Shown here piece after piece: positions 10,292 through 21,578 of a stretch of 64,000 nucleotides of DNA (position 1 is the stretch's first letter; every line of letters begins with the position of its first letter). Source of the stretch: Triatoma infestans. Lineage: Eukaryota; Arthropoda; Insecta; Hemiptera; Reduviidae. The position numbers and the translations under genes were made by a program. The notes beneath the pieces are model-generated. The model was not told the origin of the DNA, searched no databases, and saw nothing but the letters and a program-made list of their open reading frames with translations. The stretch covers positions 1 to 64,000 of the forward strand of contig JAAEAF010001973.1 of the NCBI GenBank assembly GCA_011037195.1. The letters are read 5' to 3'.

Positions 10292-10924
10292 CCAAGGTGC
10301 TTGAATTCGTGCAAGGGATCATAGTATTGTATTTAATTTATCAATTGACTGTAGGTCTACGTTTAGTAAACAGTATAGCGTTAGTTTTGTCATGATTTAT
10401 TTTTATTTTCTACTTAGGGCAGTATAGGAAGAAATGCATGGTAAAGGCTGAGAGAAGGCGATTTGATGTACAGGAATAACTGGAGAACCCAATTGGACGA
10501 GTAGGGGAAGGCAACCCTTCTGCCTAGTGTAATACGATGCGAAGAGAGGGATCCAAAGCAGAGAGAGTGACATGATCACACTCTAGTTTAGGCCAGGATA
10601 GAGAATGATACTATTACACTAGGAAAACAAGTAGAGCAAGAGTTTTCCAAGCAAATACATATCTTTCAAGCCTGAGGAATATGGAGAAAACTTTTTTGTA
10701 AGACAATCACATGGCTTTCTCTTGCTCCAATTATTACAATTTCTCTGCAAAATTTTCTTTAAATCATGGAATTTCTTCTAAAACGAATATAAATTAAAAA
10801 AAAAAATGATGAGGACATAAGATTTACCTGAATGTGACCCCACTGTATGGCAGCAGTGCTTTCTCATAAGAGTCCCATCTAAAGTCAGCCAAATTCAAGA
10901 TTCCCTAGATTCCTTTTAAAATCA
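10292..10924. other. Intergenic, nothing recognised
   Basis: The stretch 10420-10640 has fewer A/T runs than its neighbours and is purine-rich on the plus strand, but no family is recognised in it. Confidence 0.4.
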
Positions 10925-11110
10925 ATGTTTCAAATAAATGTGATATGTTGTGAGCAGATAGCGTTCCAAGTTTAAAGCGGGACGTTGATCTTTTTCGAAA
11001 CCAAAACAAATCAGAATCATTCGGTAAATTGGTTGAAGTTGCACTGAGAGAAGGAAAGCCTAATTTTGCAACTTCCCCAGAACCCTCTAAAAATCAAATT
11101 TTCCGGGAAA
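10925..11110 (-). mobile_element. Helentron-like fragment (uncertain)
   Basis: The minus-strand phrases 'ttccgggaaaatttgatttt', 'gaggg-ttctgggg-aagt' and 'gttccaagtttaaa' resemble the middle of the family. Both termini are missing, so the assignment is tentative. Confidence 0.4.
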
Positions 11111-11119
11111 AATGTTTAC

Positions 11120-11800
11120 TTGGACGTCATTTTCTTCAAGAATCCTCTGAGCATATTGTCATAGAATCGGGAGGGAAGGGGTTAGCTCAATGGTAGCGTG
11201 CTGGACTAGCAATGCGGAGATCATGGGTTCGAATCCAGCCGTACTACTCTTAGATTTTCTCTTCCTAGGAGCCCCTACAGCTCACTGTCTGGTGATGGAC
11301 AGTGTTGTCTGTAACGGGAGAACACTGTCCGGAGGCTGGCAGTGCACTGAGAAGGCTCCGGGCGCAAATGACCACAGATGTTGAGACGTCTTAAATAAAT
11401 AAAAAAATCAAAGAATCGGGTTCGTTGCATAATCAGATGTTTGTTTGTAAGGGTGAAAACTAAGATTTTTATGGAGAATCCTTCTCGCCGATGCGTCACT
11501 TATTCCAAGGCGTAGGGCATGGTTGTCTGGCTGATCTGGTTGATGGACTTCTAAAAATCGCCAGTTGAACAGCTGCGATGTTTACAGGGGTCCGAATAGT
11601 TCTTACACTCTCGCCTCTTCTTTTAGTCTTTGATCCAGTTCGCTAGAGATTGTTTCTCCACATTCGCATTATCTGATGTAACAGGCTGGTTACGCGGTAT
11701 ATTACAATGACGTCGAAAAGCACGTCGCGTATGCACCAAACCCTCACCATTTTGATAGTACGCTTTCACTGCGTTGCCGCATTGTAGTATGAGCTTAAAA
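11120..11800 (-). pseudogene. Mariner-type transposase fragment, split by a SINE
   Basis: The minus strand from 11790 reads VKAYYQNGEGLVHTRRAFRR, the N-terminal helix-turn-helix of an arthropod mariner lineage ('YYqNg.s...t.Ra.r'). After frameshifts it continues TIRTPVNIAAVQLAIFRSPS and then LGISDASARRILHKNLSFHP YK. That is the classic linker and second helix-turn-helix ending in 'PYK'. A SINE at 11172-11411 sits just downstream. Beyond it, RGFLKKM-like or FLEENDVQV-like residues may continue the protein. The DDE catalytic core is not seen. Confidence 0.7.
11172..11411 (+). mobile_element. tRNA-Ala-like SINE, family 1, full length with target-site duplication
   Basis: The head GGGGTTAGCTCAATGGTAG contains an A box (TAGCTCAATGG). 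GGGTTCGAATCC downstream is a perfect B box, and the anticodon-loop region CTAGCAATG suggests descent from tRNA-Ala(AGC). The tRNA-unrelated body, starting near 'cctaggagcccctacagctc', contains the inverted pair ACTGTCCG...CGGACAGT-like segments. It ends in cgtcttaaataaataaaaaa. AGAATCGGG flanks both sides (11163-11171 and 11412-11420). Other copies lie at 19751, 32835 and 56697. Confidence 0.9.
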
Positions 11801-13029
11801 ACAATTTAAATAATTGTAAAGCATATTTCTATTTAATTACTGTTTTTCTTCTGTCTCTCTCTCTCTCTCCTTGTATGGTGAGGGGAATTTAACAGTCAAG
11901 AACAAGTTTTTACTGAACAGGATTTCAAGATCTTAATTTTTTAATGGGGAAACCTTGGAAGTTTATTCTAAATAAAAGCTAATACTAAAAAGGAAAAGGA
12001 AACTTCTTGGAGTACTGAGAATTTAGCGAAAGAAGAAATAAAAGAATGCATTTCTTTCAAACGGAATAGTATTCGATCAAGGCAGTATATCCTAAATGAT
12101 CTTGCAAATGGCAGGTACGTTTAATTACTAATTATCCAGACTAATTATGCCAAAAAAAAGTCTTAAACCCAATTTGTTAAATTGTGTGGCAGAAAAAAAA
12201 ATTGTTGTTTCATATCTCAGACAAAGTTCAGGATATTAATGATCTTTACATTAAGATTAATCATTTTAAATCCTATAAACTTAGTAAAGATTAGGATCCA
12301 TTTTAATGTCATTACCATTATGTTAGTCATTAGAGAAATGTACAGCTATTAACAAATTTTAACAATCTATCTACTTATCGTGTTCAGATGAAATTATTAA
12401 GATAAAATAATAACATTTTTAAGTTTTAGATGATGTGATTATCTCATTAAAAAAGACTTATAAATCATCTGGTATTTTATTATCCTTCATAGCATGCATG
12501 TTTCTTTTATTCCTAGCCGCATTTTCATCCATCTTCAGAGTTAATATATCAAGTTCGTATAGAGAGTTCACTTCAACACAATGTTTCTGTTATACTCGAC
12601 GCTTGTTGGCTTGTTGATTTAATCTGTTGTAAAGGGGTTGGAAGGGATATCTGTCAAGTAAAGAACGAGATGGCAGATGCCCACCTCATAAAATAAACAA
12701 CATTTTTCTCATTCCAATGAACCCGCAATACATATTATAACCCCTTAGTATAATCTATGCACAATTATCATTTACACAAAAATTGAATTCGAACTTTTCA
12801 CCATAAGACAATATGGCGCCAAACGAAAAATTATAGAAATAAAAGAGACCTTTTTATCAGTGCAGCAACCATGTCAAGTGTAAGAAATTGTTGTAGGTTA
12901 ACTTTGTATTTCCGATTGTTCTTAAAATTTTGAATTCAATCAATGCTTCTAATTTATATTAATACTATTTGGATGTATATTAATATTACATTTTATTTAT
13001 GTGTATAACTTTTAATAACCACTTTATAT
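11801..13029. other. Intergenic; contains one hammerhead-core-like repeat
   Basis: There is a CT run near 11850-11868. AT-rich DNA follows, without recognisable genes. The repeat at 12490-12545 is listed separately. Confidence 0.5.
12480..12545 (-). repeat. Hammerhead-core-like dispersed motif, family B (degenerate copy)
   Basis: On the minus strand: CTGAAGATGGATGAAAATGC then GGCTAGGAATAAAAGAAAC and ATGCATGCTATGA. The same order recurs at 24891-24960 (plus) and 61890-61958 (minus). This copy has lost the GAAAC box. Confidence 0.5.
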
Positions 13030-13250
13030 TAATTACTTCCTGTTGCTCCTTGTAAGAGAGTAGTCTGTATTGCGATCGGGCCAGATTTTTAAAATTGAGT
13101 TTTCACTGGAAATACGCGTTTTGGGGTCCCCTGAATACGAAAACAAAGTTTTTAGCGAATGGTCTGTATGTGTGTGAAAAGAGCAGGAAACTCAAATTTG
13201 GTAATCAGTTTAGGTACGAAGATTTCGGACAAAATCCTTCTTCAGAAAGG
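13030..13250 (+). mobile_element. Helentron-like fragment, 5' part
   Basis: Begins acttcctgttgctccttgtaagagag...tattgcgatcggg, followed by 'gagttttcactggaaatacgcgttttgggg', 'ttttagcgaatggtctgtatgtgtgtg' and 'aggtacgaagatttcggac'. It is truncated before the middle, and the GT run is reduced to a few units. Confidence 0.75.
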
Positions 13251-14797
13251 ATGAAGGCCAGAACCTAAAATTTTTCAATTTAGAAGCAACAATCAAATCT
13301 AATCTGGTGATTTCAATCAGTTTATAATGTTCCTATTTTTCCTGTATTCCTGGAACCCATTCATTTAGAAAATTGGAAGGAAACCTTTCCATTAATTAAT
13401 TAATGCAAGAATTTCCTTATTGGATATACTGCTGATTTAATTTTATTTTCTGTATGTGCTTACTCTCAAGATGCTTTGAACTTTGTAGTCATTAAAAAAC
13501 ATTTTCTCTGCAAATTAATGCAATATTCATACTGGCTTTTTAAAAACACACAAGCACAACAAAATCAAACTGCACAACACTTTTGCTTTAAAGAGTAGCC
13601 AGCACATAATTCACTTAATGAAAGACACAATAATAACACCCTCATCATGACTGATTTCCCTTGGTAACTTACACACATCCACACTTTAAACTTGCAAAGC
13701 AGAACTTAAAAAAGCTGAACACACAACGTATGTAGATCAAGTAACAACCATAACTGAAACTACTGTTAAACAAAACTACTTTAGATTCAATAACAATTTC
13801 TACCAAGCTACAGACGGATTAGGGCAGCCGACATCTCCGATTATATAAAAAATTTTCTTAGAACACTTACGTTCCACATTTAAAACAACATTTCAACATA
13901 ACATTTCATGCAGACTTGGAAAATTATTAGAAATACATATTTTAAGACGTTAATTTTTTTCTGTATGAAATGAATTTTTCCTTAGTTATTGTTTAAAAAT
14001 TCCACTACAATTAGCATTTTCTTATAATAATGAGTTTCCCTTTTGTATTACATTAATATTTAATTTAAAAATTAAACAATCCTTTTAAAGAAAATTATTT
14101 TATGTAGTTATTAATGTTTTTATTTTATTTTTATTAATGGAATCATAATACGCAGTAATTGACTAAACCAAATAAATAGATTAAGATTGATATGCCGAAA
14201 TTATAAGATAAATTACAGAATCAAATTGAACGAAAAAATAAATCTAACTAAAGTCAAACTCTAAAATAAATCATAACTTGAATTTATTATTAGTTTAACA
14301 AAATAGATAATATTATGTAAATATAAATAAAGGGTTATTAGCTATTTATATTGTTAATTCTAAATTTAATATTTTTTTAAGTAATTAAAGAATTATTTTC
14401 AACATTTGTGATTAAAAGGAGTTGAATTGAAATTAATTTCATTTAGACTTCTTGGACAGTTTGTAATTTATTAATTACTACATAAAATAATTAACGAAAA
14501 AAATCGTGATTAATATAAAAGCTGATGAGTGTTTGCATGTTGCATGATATTGTATTTAAGTTTTCTAGCTTGTCCATTACATTTATAGTTCTTCTCATTG
14601 CCTTAAAGTGGTAATATTTTAATCTTTACATTTTCACCACTTAGAAAAATCATTATATTCAAAAAAGTTTCGTGTGAAATTTACACACGTTTCTTTTGTT
14701 GAGATTTCTTTTACAATTCTAATTGTTAAACATCCTCACACTTGGAATTTTTACTCAGTGTTTAATTGGCTATAAATATATACATAAATATAATGGT
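13251..14797. other. Intergenic, very AT-rich, nothing recognised
   Basis: Long A/T-dominated sequence with no open frame of note and no match to the repeat families seen elsewhere. Confidence 0.55.
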
Positions 14798-14876
14798 GAT
14801 GGTGAGCTTAAAGTCTGGCAAATGACTTTAAGCTCATCAAATGACTTTAAGTCATACAAATGACTTTAAACTCATT
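14798..14876. repeat. 19-bp tandem repeat (three units) with an adjoining inverted copy
   Basis: AAATGACTTTAAGCTCATC and two variants follow each other at 14820, 14839 and 14858. The preceding TGAGCTTAAAGTC is a perfect 13-bp complement of part of the first unit, so the array starts with a hairpin. Confidence 0.85.
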
Positions 14877-15349
14877 ACGCTTCCATAACACCTGCCCATA
14901 AAAAGAAACACCGACTATGCAGTTAGAGTGGTCCATCAGCTTTCCTAGTTTCCGCTTTAAATAAAGTTTTCCGGAAATATGTTTCTAATAAAAGTGATAA
15001 GTTTCTAATAAGGGCAATTAATACAGGATCCGTCAGTAATATGGAAAAATTTTAGGTGGCCATGAGACATAATACGGAGGTGGTGGTTACTGGCCCCTCA
15101 CCATCACTGCACGGTCTACCATTTAGTTACAATGAACCGTTGGAAGGCCTATCTATTTAGGTCAAACAATTTTTATCAAGGACAGAATAAAAATCCACAG
15201 ATGAATTTTTCTTACCTGAAGAAAATTCTGGAGCATGAAATTTATTTTTAAAAGTGACAATGCCTCTCGGTCTCTCAAAACTCTGGCGTATGAAAGATGC
15301 ATTGTTTCCCTTTTTTATTTATGGCGTTCAAATCTTACCCCTTTCCAAA
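14877..15349. other. Intergenic, nothing recognised
   Basis: Mixed composition, no recognisable frame. Around 15050-15140 is a GC-richer patch without a motif I can name. Confidence 0.45.
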
Positions 15350-15720
15350 ATAAAAAAATGTACACGGTCTTCAAGTCACCCAGAGATCAGAGAGCACCCG
15401 GGTGAGTTAGGATAAGGCACACAGAGTTGAGAAAAATGACAGGGCTAGAGGACATTACCAAGACAGTAAAAAAAAATAAAATGGCAATGGGCAGGACACA
15501 TCGCGAGACAGACAGATGGTTGGTGGATAATAAGCACCACGGAGTGGCTTCCACGGTACCAGAAAAGAAGAAGTGGTAGGCAATACTTGAGATAGTGCGA
15601 CGAACTGATGGCAGAATGTGGTGTCAATTGGATGAAGACAGCTTTGGACAAGAATGAACTGGGAGAGTCCATTGCCTCCAGAAATGGGCCTAGTTTCCAA
15701 TTAAAAAAAAGTATTTGTTT
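15350..15720 (+). pseudogene. RTE-like non-LTR retrotransposon, reverse transcriptase C-terminal remnant
   Basis: Residues spread over three frames read LRKMTGLEDITKTVKK, then MGRTHRETDRW or in the alternate frame WAGHIARQTDGWW, EWLPRYQKRRSGRQYLR, CDELMAECGVNWMKTALDKN and LGESIAS. This is the 'K.kWAGHiaR..dgrW...l.W.PR...R..GRp..RW.Ddl......W...A.dr..W..lgea' signature ending RTE-type reverse transcriptases. The palm domain is absent. The GC-rich segment that follows (15765-16200) may be part of the same insertion or a separate element. Confidence 0.8.
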
Positions 15721-15764
15721 CCAAATTATTTTTTTAGTTTACTATTTAATTGAAATGAATACGA

Positions 15765-16200
15765 AACCCTGCGGGCTGGGTTTAGAATAGACCCGTCCAG
15801 GATTCGTAAGAGGCGATAAAAGGAATAGACCGAGAGGTCGAAAAACATCTCTGATGGTGGGTAGCAGCGCTATCCGTAGAGGCGTGGGACCGAAGACGGT
15901 AATTGCCGGAGGGGTCGATGTCATCAAACCAAAAGGCGGAGCTAGAGACCAGCGGTACGGCTATTGAACTGCGGGGGTGGATGGAACTGCAAAGTCGAAG
16001 AAAAGGCAGCTCATCTAGGGGCCCCGGCAGTTGGGAACCCTTTGTCCCAGGGTATACAGGGGCCTCCAGCACTGGGCTAATCACTCGTCTGAAGTATGAC
16101 TGATCAGAGAAATAAAAGTGGCCTCAATAATAAAAAGTTGGGTTGGGGCTGCTTCTCCACGCCTCACGGCACAAAGAAGAAGAAGAAGAAGAATAATAGG
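15765..16200 (+). mobile_element. GC-rich retroelement segment with (AAG)n tail, family unknown
   Basis: The composition changes abruptly to GC-rich at 'accctgcgggctggg' and back after (AGA)n at 16178-16193. Contained phrases such as 'aggattcgtaagaggcgataaaagg' look like the conserved leader of an insect non-LTR element or of a SINE. The microsatellite tail supports retroposition. No protein domain is evident. The 100-codon frames on both strands here are by-products of GC content. It could be a 5' untranslated region of the RTE-like element upstream, but the order argues against that. Confidence 0.5.
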
Positions 16201-16204
16201 TTTA

Positions 16205-17655
16205 TTATTACTTTCTCTTACTCCTAGTAAGAGGAAGTATTGTAAATTTTCGATATCGAGTTTTCACCGGAAATATCCGTTTTGAGGCCCCCTGAGTCCA
16301 AAAAAGTGGTTTTTAGCAAATGGTCTGTGTGTGTGTGTGTGTCTGTGTCTGTGTGTCTGTGCGTCTGTGTATGTAGTGAACAGCATAGCTCAAAAACGAA
16401 AAACCTTGATATTCCGTCTAGGTATCATCATGGATTGACAGTGGAGTCAGCTGTCAAAATTCTCAACACACGGAATGTACCACTTTACTGGTTGGGTTTT
16501 TTTACGTTTTGCAATTTCTCAAAAAGCTCCAAAGATTTCTTTTCAAACTTTGTTATATCAACTACACATACACGCGCCACAAATTCTATTGAAACATCTC
16601 TGGGAAAATTCATTTAGGCCACGATGGGGGAGGTGGGGTTCGATATTGGGTTTTCACTGGAAATATCCGTTGTGAGGTCCCCTGAGTACAAAAATGAGGT
16701 CCCCTGAGTCCAAGAAAGTGGTTTTTAGCAAATGGTCTGTGTATATGTGTGTCTGTGTGTCCGTGTGTCTGTGTATGTATGTGAACAGCATAGCTCAAAA
16801 ACGAAAACCCGTAGAAAGTTGAAACTTGATATTCCGTCTAGGTATCACCATGGCATCTGACAGTGGGTCACTGTCAAAATTCCTCAACCGGAAGTACCAC
16901 TTTACTTAGTGTTTTTTTTACGTTTTTGCAATTTTCTCAAAAATGCCTCCAACGATTTTCTTCAAACTTGGTATTATCATCTACACATACAAAGAGCTAC
17001 AACTTTTATTTGAAACATTTCTCTGGGAAAATTCATTTAAGGCCACTTATGGGGGAGGGTGGGGTTCGATATTGGGTTTTCATTGGGTATTGGGTTAGGT
17101 TTCCATCTACAGTGCAATTTCAGTGTATTAGACAATTCTCACAACTAATAATCAGATTTAACTATGTTGTTGAAATTCCGAGCTTGAAACAATTATGATA
17201 ACCGAAAGTGCGTTTACTTTACCACTTCACTTAATGATTTATTCTCTTTGTTGCATTGTTCTCACAACTGGCTCCGACGATTTCCTTCACGCTACCAATA
17301 TAAACTCGCCATGCAAACATCTACAACTTTTATTTAAACCATTTCTCTGGCAACATTCTTCAAATGACGCTTTTAGGGAGGCCTGGGCTTATGTTTTCCT
17401 CTAAAGTGCTCTCACAGTTGATTATACCATTCTAGCATCCAACCATAATTACATAGCACTACATCGGTGGCTGAACTTCCGAGTTTCAAGACAATTAGTA
17501 AACCGGAAGTGCGCCTGTACTAAACAGAGCAGTTTTTCCCGCTTTCGTCGTATTTGAATTAATTTGGTACACAAACTATAAAATTTGTCACTTCTACTCT
17601 TGAGAACTGGAGTAAGAGAAAGTTGTGTGAGTGTTTCACAACAGATTTTTTTTCT
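16205..17655 (+). mobile_element. Helentron-like element with internal tandem duplication
   Basis: It has a perfect left end (actttctcttactcctagtaagaggaagtattg) and right end (agtaagagaaagttgtgtgagtgtttcacaacagat). The segment from 'gatatcgagttttcaccgg' (16249) to about 16640 is repeated from 16641 to about 17068, and a third copy of the first 20 bases follows. Each unit has its own GT-rich run. Within the second unit 'gaggtcccctgagt' is itself doubled. The long total length is thus explained by duplication. Frames of about 110 codons across it are incidental. Confidence 0.85.
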
Positions 17656-17659
17656 TTTG

Positions 17660-18079
17660 ATTTTTTTGTATTTCTGTTTGGGAATAAAAGTTTATTATTT
17701 ATTTATGCTTTACAAAAAAAAAAAAAAAAAAAAAAAATTCAGTTCTATACATATCCTTAGTAATTGTGAGTATTAGAGACCAGTAACGGCAGACATGCCC
17801 TACACACCTTCCCAACTACCGCCCTTCTACCACAGTCTACAATAATCCATTCTATCGAGAGTATCGAATTACACTTTGGCCTTATCATTACATCCTAAGA
17901 AACTATTTAAATAATAATAAATTGCTTATTTTTTTTCTTTGAATTCAATAATTTCATGTTTACCAAATAAAATAACATAGAATATTTTAAAAAAAATAAA
18001 CACCATATTGATTTTATAAAACACAGATTGATTGCACAATTGAAGACTTTTCTTAATTTATATTGAAATTTATTCAAAA
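17660..18079. other. Intergenic; A-run at 17714-17736
   Basis: AT-rich sequence with a 23-base A run. No gene or repeat was recognised apart from this homopolymer. Confidence 0.5.
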
Positions 18080-18210
18080 TTTAATTCCAGCATTTTTGTA
18101 CTCGTAATAATCCAGAGGATATTTCTCATTTTCTTGTTTCTTGTCGTTTTATTTCCATGTTGACATTTGTTTTCTAGATCTTACTCCCTCTATAAATAAA
18201 TAAAACTCGA
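18080..18210 (+). pseudogene. CR1-like non-LTR retrotransposon, C-terminal finger remnant
   Basis: The plus strand reads CFCTRNNPEDISHFLVSCRF, a C-terminal CxxC...H...C motif of a non-LTR polyprotein. EDI(S/L)HFLVSC is shared with the remnant at 62295. Short and broken, with no upstream domain visible. Confidence 0.5.
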
Positions 18211-18384
18211 TCATTATCCCTTTTTAATGTATTCTTTTTTTCTCTTTTAATTATACAATATTAATAAATAATATATCTTGTGAAATTTCTATGTTTTGTT
18301 GTTTTTCTTTTTTCTATTTTTTATTCTTGATTTCTGGTGCTTTTACTTGGTCATAAAACAGGTTTTGTTTATTTCTGTTTAAAT

Positions 18385-18955
18385 TTTAATTTTATTAGAC
18401 ACTACCGTGTGTGTAGCAATCTGAAGTTTGGTGAGAAATATCTCCATTATGCATGTCACATCAATAAACTCAGAGTTATTTCCCAGCTAAGGTTATTTAA
18501 TAAAAATTTTCCATCAATTTTTTTGAACCAGAAACGCTATTATGTTTGGCCCAACAAGCAGTGCTCCTTATGTCCGCTAAAGGATCTGATAATATTTATC
18601 GCTTCCTGTTTCTTTGTAAAAAATTTAGTGATCTAAGAATGAAATACTTTTCCACATTTCTGCCATCTTCCTATGTAAACGTGAAAGAAGCGATGGAATG
18701 TTTGTTCTATAGCTAAAATTTGGAGAAAATTAGTTGTATTTATATATTTGTAAATAGAGTGCTTTTATTTAAGGAGCAAGTAAATATAAAATTTATTCTA
18801 TGGCTTCGCAACTTGTTGTGCCGCAAAGCAGTATTTTTGTTTTTATTTAAAAGTTAAGTTAAATTGTTGAATTCTGTATATTCCTCACCCTTGCCATAAA
18901 GATATGTATCTTTGGAGCAATAAAAATATTCATTCATTCATTCATTCATTCAAAT
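18385..18955 (+). pseudogene. CR1/L2-like non-LTR retrotransposon 3' end with (ATTC)n tail
   Basis: The frame reads RVCSNLKFGEKYLHYACHIN, KLRVISQLRLFNKNFPSIF, CSLCPLKD, and after a frameshift HFLFLCKKFSDLRMKYFS. KLRV(I/M)SQLRL is shared with the element at 44002-44496, so the two are relatives. The sequence ends in five-plus units of ATTC at 18931-18955, the expected tail of a target-primed insertion. Only the C-terminus of the polyprotein is present. Confidence 0.7.
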
Positions 18956-19439
18956 TTTAATTTTATGTTTTCTATATTTTATAATTTTACTGATCTTATA
19001 CTCTGGAAATTTCTTCTGCTTTATGTAATCTTTTGACTTCTTTAGTACTTTTTGAGAAATAGATCTTCAGATTTAATATTATTTATATTATTATTTTCAT
19101 ATTATATATGTAAAGAAATATTTATTTATTTTTAAACTGGCAAAGTCTATTGAAAAATCCTTTTGAATTACAAGTTTTATAGAAATAAATTTTAAAACCA
19201 CCATCATCTTGAGTTGTATTTTACTTTCATTAATTTAAAAAATAAAAAGGTCTTCCTTTGAGTTTCTCTTTCAGTATTTGTACTTCTCAATGAGCTGATG
19301 AAATAGTGAAAGCTCTCTCTCTCTCACTACTCACTCACCGTCTCTCTCCTACATTTTGGCCACTTAACATTTGAATTAAGTTAATTTTCAATGTACACAG
19401 TATTATTTCTATATACGTAATTAACTCTTGATCCAATGT
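18956..19439. other. Intergenic; CT microsatellite
   Basis: AT-rich. A CT-rich run at 19312-19350 is the only notable structure. Confidence 0.5.
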
Positions 19440-19705
19440 ATTTTTACTTTCTCTTGCTGCTGTTGAGAAAAAATTGTAAACATGTTACATTTTTGGAAAT
19501 TTTTCAGGGAAAATACGTTTTGATGAAAAAAAAGAAAGAAAAGTTTTTAGTGTTTAATTTTCTTCTTTCTCTTCCACTGTGTGTGTGTGTTTTGTGTGAG
19601 AAATATCTATGAAAAACTATGTTACTTTAATGCGAAAATTTACCTGAAAACGGCTCCAACAATTTTCTACAACTTCGTATTATTATGTACACATGCCAAC
19701 CATGA
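19440..19705 (+). mobile_element. Helentron-like fragment, 5' part
   Basis: tttttactttctcttgctgctgttgag at the left, 'aaaatacgttttgatg', 'aagtttttagtgttt', a short GT run and 'cctgaaaacggctccaacaattttc' follow the family order. It is truncated on the right. The left end resembles the junctions at 48745 and 49258. Confidence 0.65.
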
Positions 19706-19750
19706 ACCAAAATGGTATCCCCAATACCAGTAATAAATAATTATAATAAT

Positions 19751-19922
19751 CCCAGCTGTACTGCCCTTAGATTTTTTATTCCTAGGAGCCCCTACAGCTC
19801 ACTGTCCGGTGATGGACAGTGTTGTCTGTAACGAGAGAATACTGTGCGGAGGTCAGCAGTGCACTGAGAAGACTCCGGGCGCTAATGACCATAGATGTTG
19901 ACGCGTCTTAAATTAAGAAAAA
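19751..19922 (+). mobile_element. tRNA-Ala-like SINE, family 1, 5'-truncated
   Basis: It begins at cccagctgtactgccc, losing the tRNA head. It then follows the family body ('cctaggagcccctacagctcactgtccgg' ... 'gcactgagaagactccgggcg' ... 'cgtcttaaatta') and ends in an A-rich tail with aag units. The loss of the 5' end is typical of incomplete reverse transcription. Confidence 0.85.
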
Positions 19923-19929
19923 AAAAAGA

Positions 19930-20990
19930 AGAAGAAAATTATATCATGACCGGTGTGACCAGCCCGTTCCTTAGGTTTCGGTGTTCGCAATCTTCTTCTC
20001 TACTTGCGCGCGTTTTCTTCATTCGCTCTGATCCACTCTGCCTTCCGCATTTATCATCTTTTTTAAATTTATCATTTGGGGTCGACAAAACCTGGAAGGC
20101 TAATGGAGCAAATGGATTCGGCAATCTGTCTTATTTCCTGTTTTTACGATTTTGTTAATAATCACAACCGTATTAAAATAAAATACTATTATCGCACCAA
20201 TGAAAATTAAAGTAATCTTCGGAAGAAGCTTTAGTATTTATGATATAAAGATTTATAAACTCTATTCACTTTGAAAAAGAAGTAAGTAAAATAATTGTGA
20301 AGAGCTCGCTCATAATCGTAGCCACAGTAACCCTGCACAAAATGTAAAGTATTTTCAGATTGAAAGGATGTAATTAACAAAAAAAAAAAAAAAAAAAAAA
20401 AAAGGAAATAAATAAATAAGGAGAAGGATCATATTTGTCATCTAGAATTTCTTTGATATTATTACTTTCTCATCTTTTTTATATCGAAATAAGTTAATAA
20501 CCTCTGTGTATAGTTTTATGTTAATACGGCTCCATTAAGAACATATTCTTTAATTTTTTTCTGATGAATAATTTTTTTTAATTTTTTTTTTTTAAATAAT
20601 TCCGCTGGGTTTCTAATGCAATTGTTACCACTCTTAAACCTAGAATTTATTCTGTATATATTTATGAACTTTAATTAAAAAAAAAAAAATTAAATTAACA
20701 CAAAATTGGTATTAGCCATTGCAATTATGAATATTGTCAAATGATTCATTCACACAAATAAAATGGAATGGAAAGTTTGAGGCCATTCTCTCGGGAAATT
20801 TTGTCGCGATTTAATTTAATGAATTCAAGGTTAAATGTCAAAAATCCTAAAAGAAAAGAAAAAAAAGTTAAGATAACTATGTTGAGGATCAATATTATCC
20901 CCCACATGTCTCTTTAATGGAATTTACTTCGTACTCATGCGATTTTGTTGGTTAAGAATTTAGATAGGAATTAATTTTAAAATATATATA
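19930..20990. other. Intergenic; homopolymer runs
   Basis: An A run at 20379-20403 and T/A runs near 20580 and 20680. A CG-rich patch near 20000-20060 carries no recognisable motif. Confidence 0.5.
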
Positions 20991-20994
20991 AAAA

Positions 20995-21578
20995 TGGCTA
21001 TAATCCAAAGATTTTGTTTAACGTTTGCATATCTACTATCTACACACATAAACAGCTACATTTATTTCAAACATTTTTCTAAGAAAATTGATGTTTTGAT
21101 TGAGGTGCCGTAACGTTATTCCTCGAAAGTACTATTGTAATTCAATTACTTATTCTACCACTTATATAATATTGATATAAATTAAAAATGGCTAGAATTT
21201 AAAAATTTGAAAAAAATCGCCTCACCAGAAGAGCAATTTAATAGAAGAGCTTTTTGAGTTTGTTTTTTTTAATTATCCGGAAAACCACTAGACGATTTCC
21301 TTTAAAGTTGGAATGCTAACTGATAGACAGATATAAACGCATCACTTTTACTTGTGACATAAAAAAAGAATAGATTTTTAGATAGTTTTTTGGGAATTTC
21401 GATTTCAAATATAAGGTGGCTGGGGGTTGGTAGGTTGGTACTCCTGCCCCCACCCTCTAACTCTATATTTAAGTTAGGACCAATGTGCAAAATTTGAGTT
21501 CAAAAATAATTTGTCATTTTATACAGATTGTAATAGTAACGTAAGAGGAAGTTGTGTGAGTGTTTCACATCATATTTG
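20995..21578 (+). mobile_element. Helentron-like copy, 3' part
   Basis: It starts in the middle of the family ('catatctactatctacacacataaacagctac'), passes 'tttctaagaaaattgatg' and 'cgcctcaccagaagagc', and ends taacgtaagaggaagttgtgtgagtgtttcacatcatattt. Confidence 0.7.

Noticed and set aside
11172..11245. Functional tRNA-Ala gene
   Set aside because: A and B boxes are good, but the acceptor and anticodon stems do not pair fully, and the sequence continues into a repeated SINE body with target-site duplications.
15782..16103. Overlapping 100- and 66-codon frames in the GC-rich segment
   Set aside because: GC-rich DNA has few stop codons. Neither frame shows a domain, and the segment ends in a microsatellite tail typical of a retroposed non-coding piece.
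16282..17198. Two 111-codon plus-strand frames
   Set aside because: Both run through GT repeats of a Helentron-like copy and arise in each half of its tandem duplication. Equivalent frames appear in other copies (5790, 57037), confirming they are by-products.
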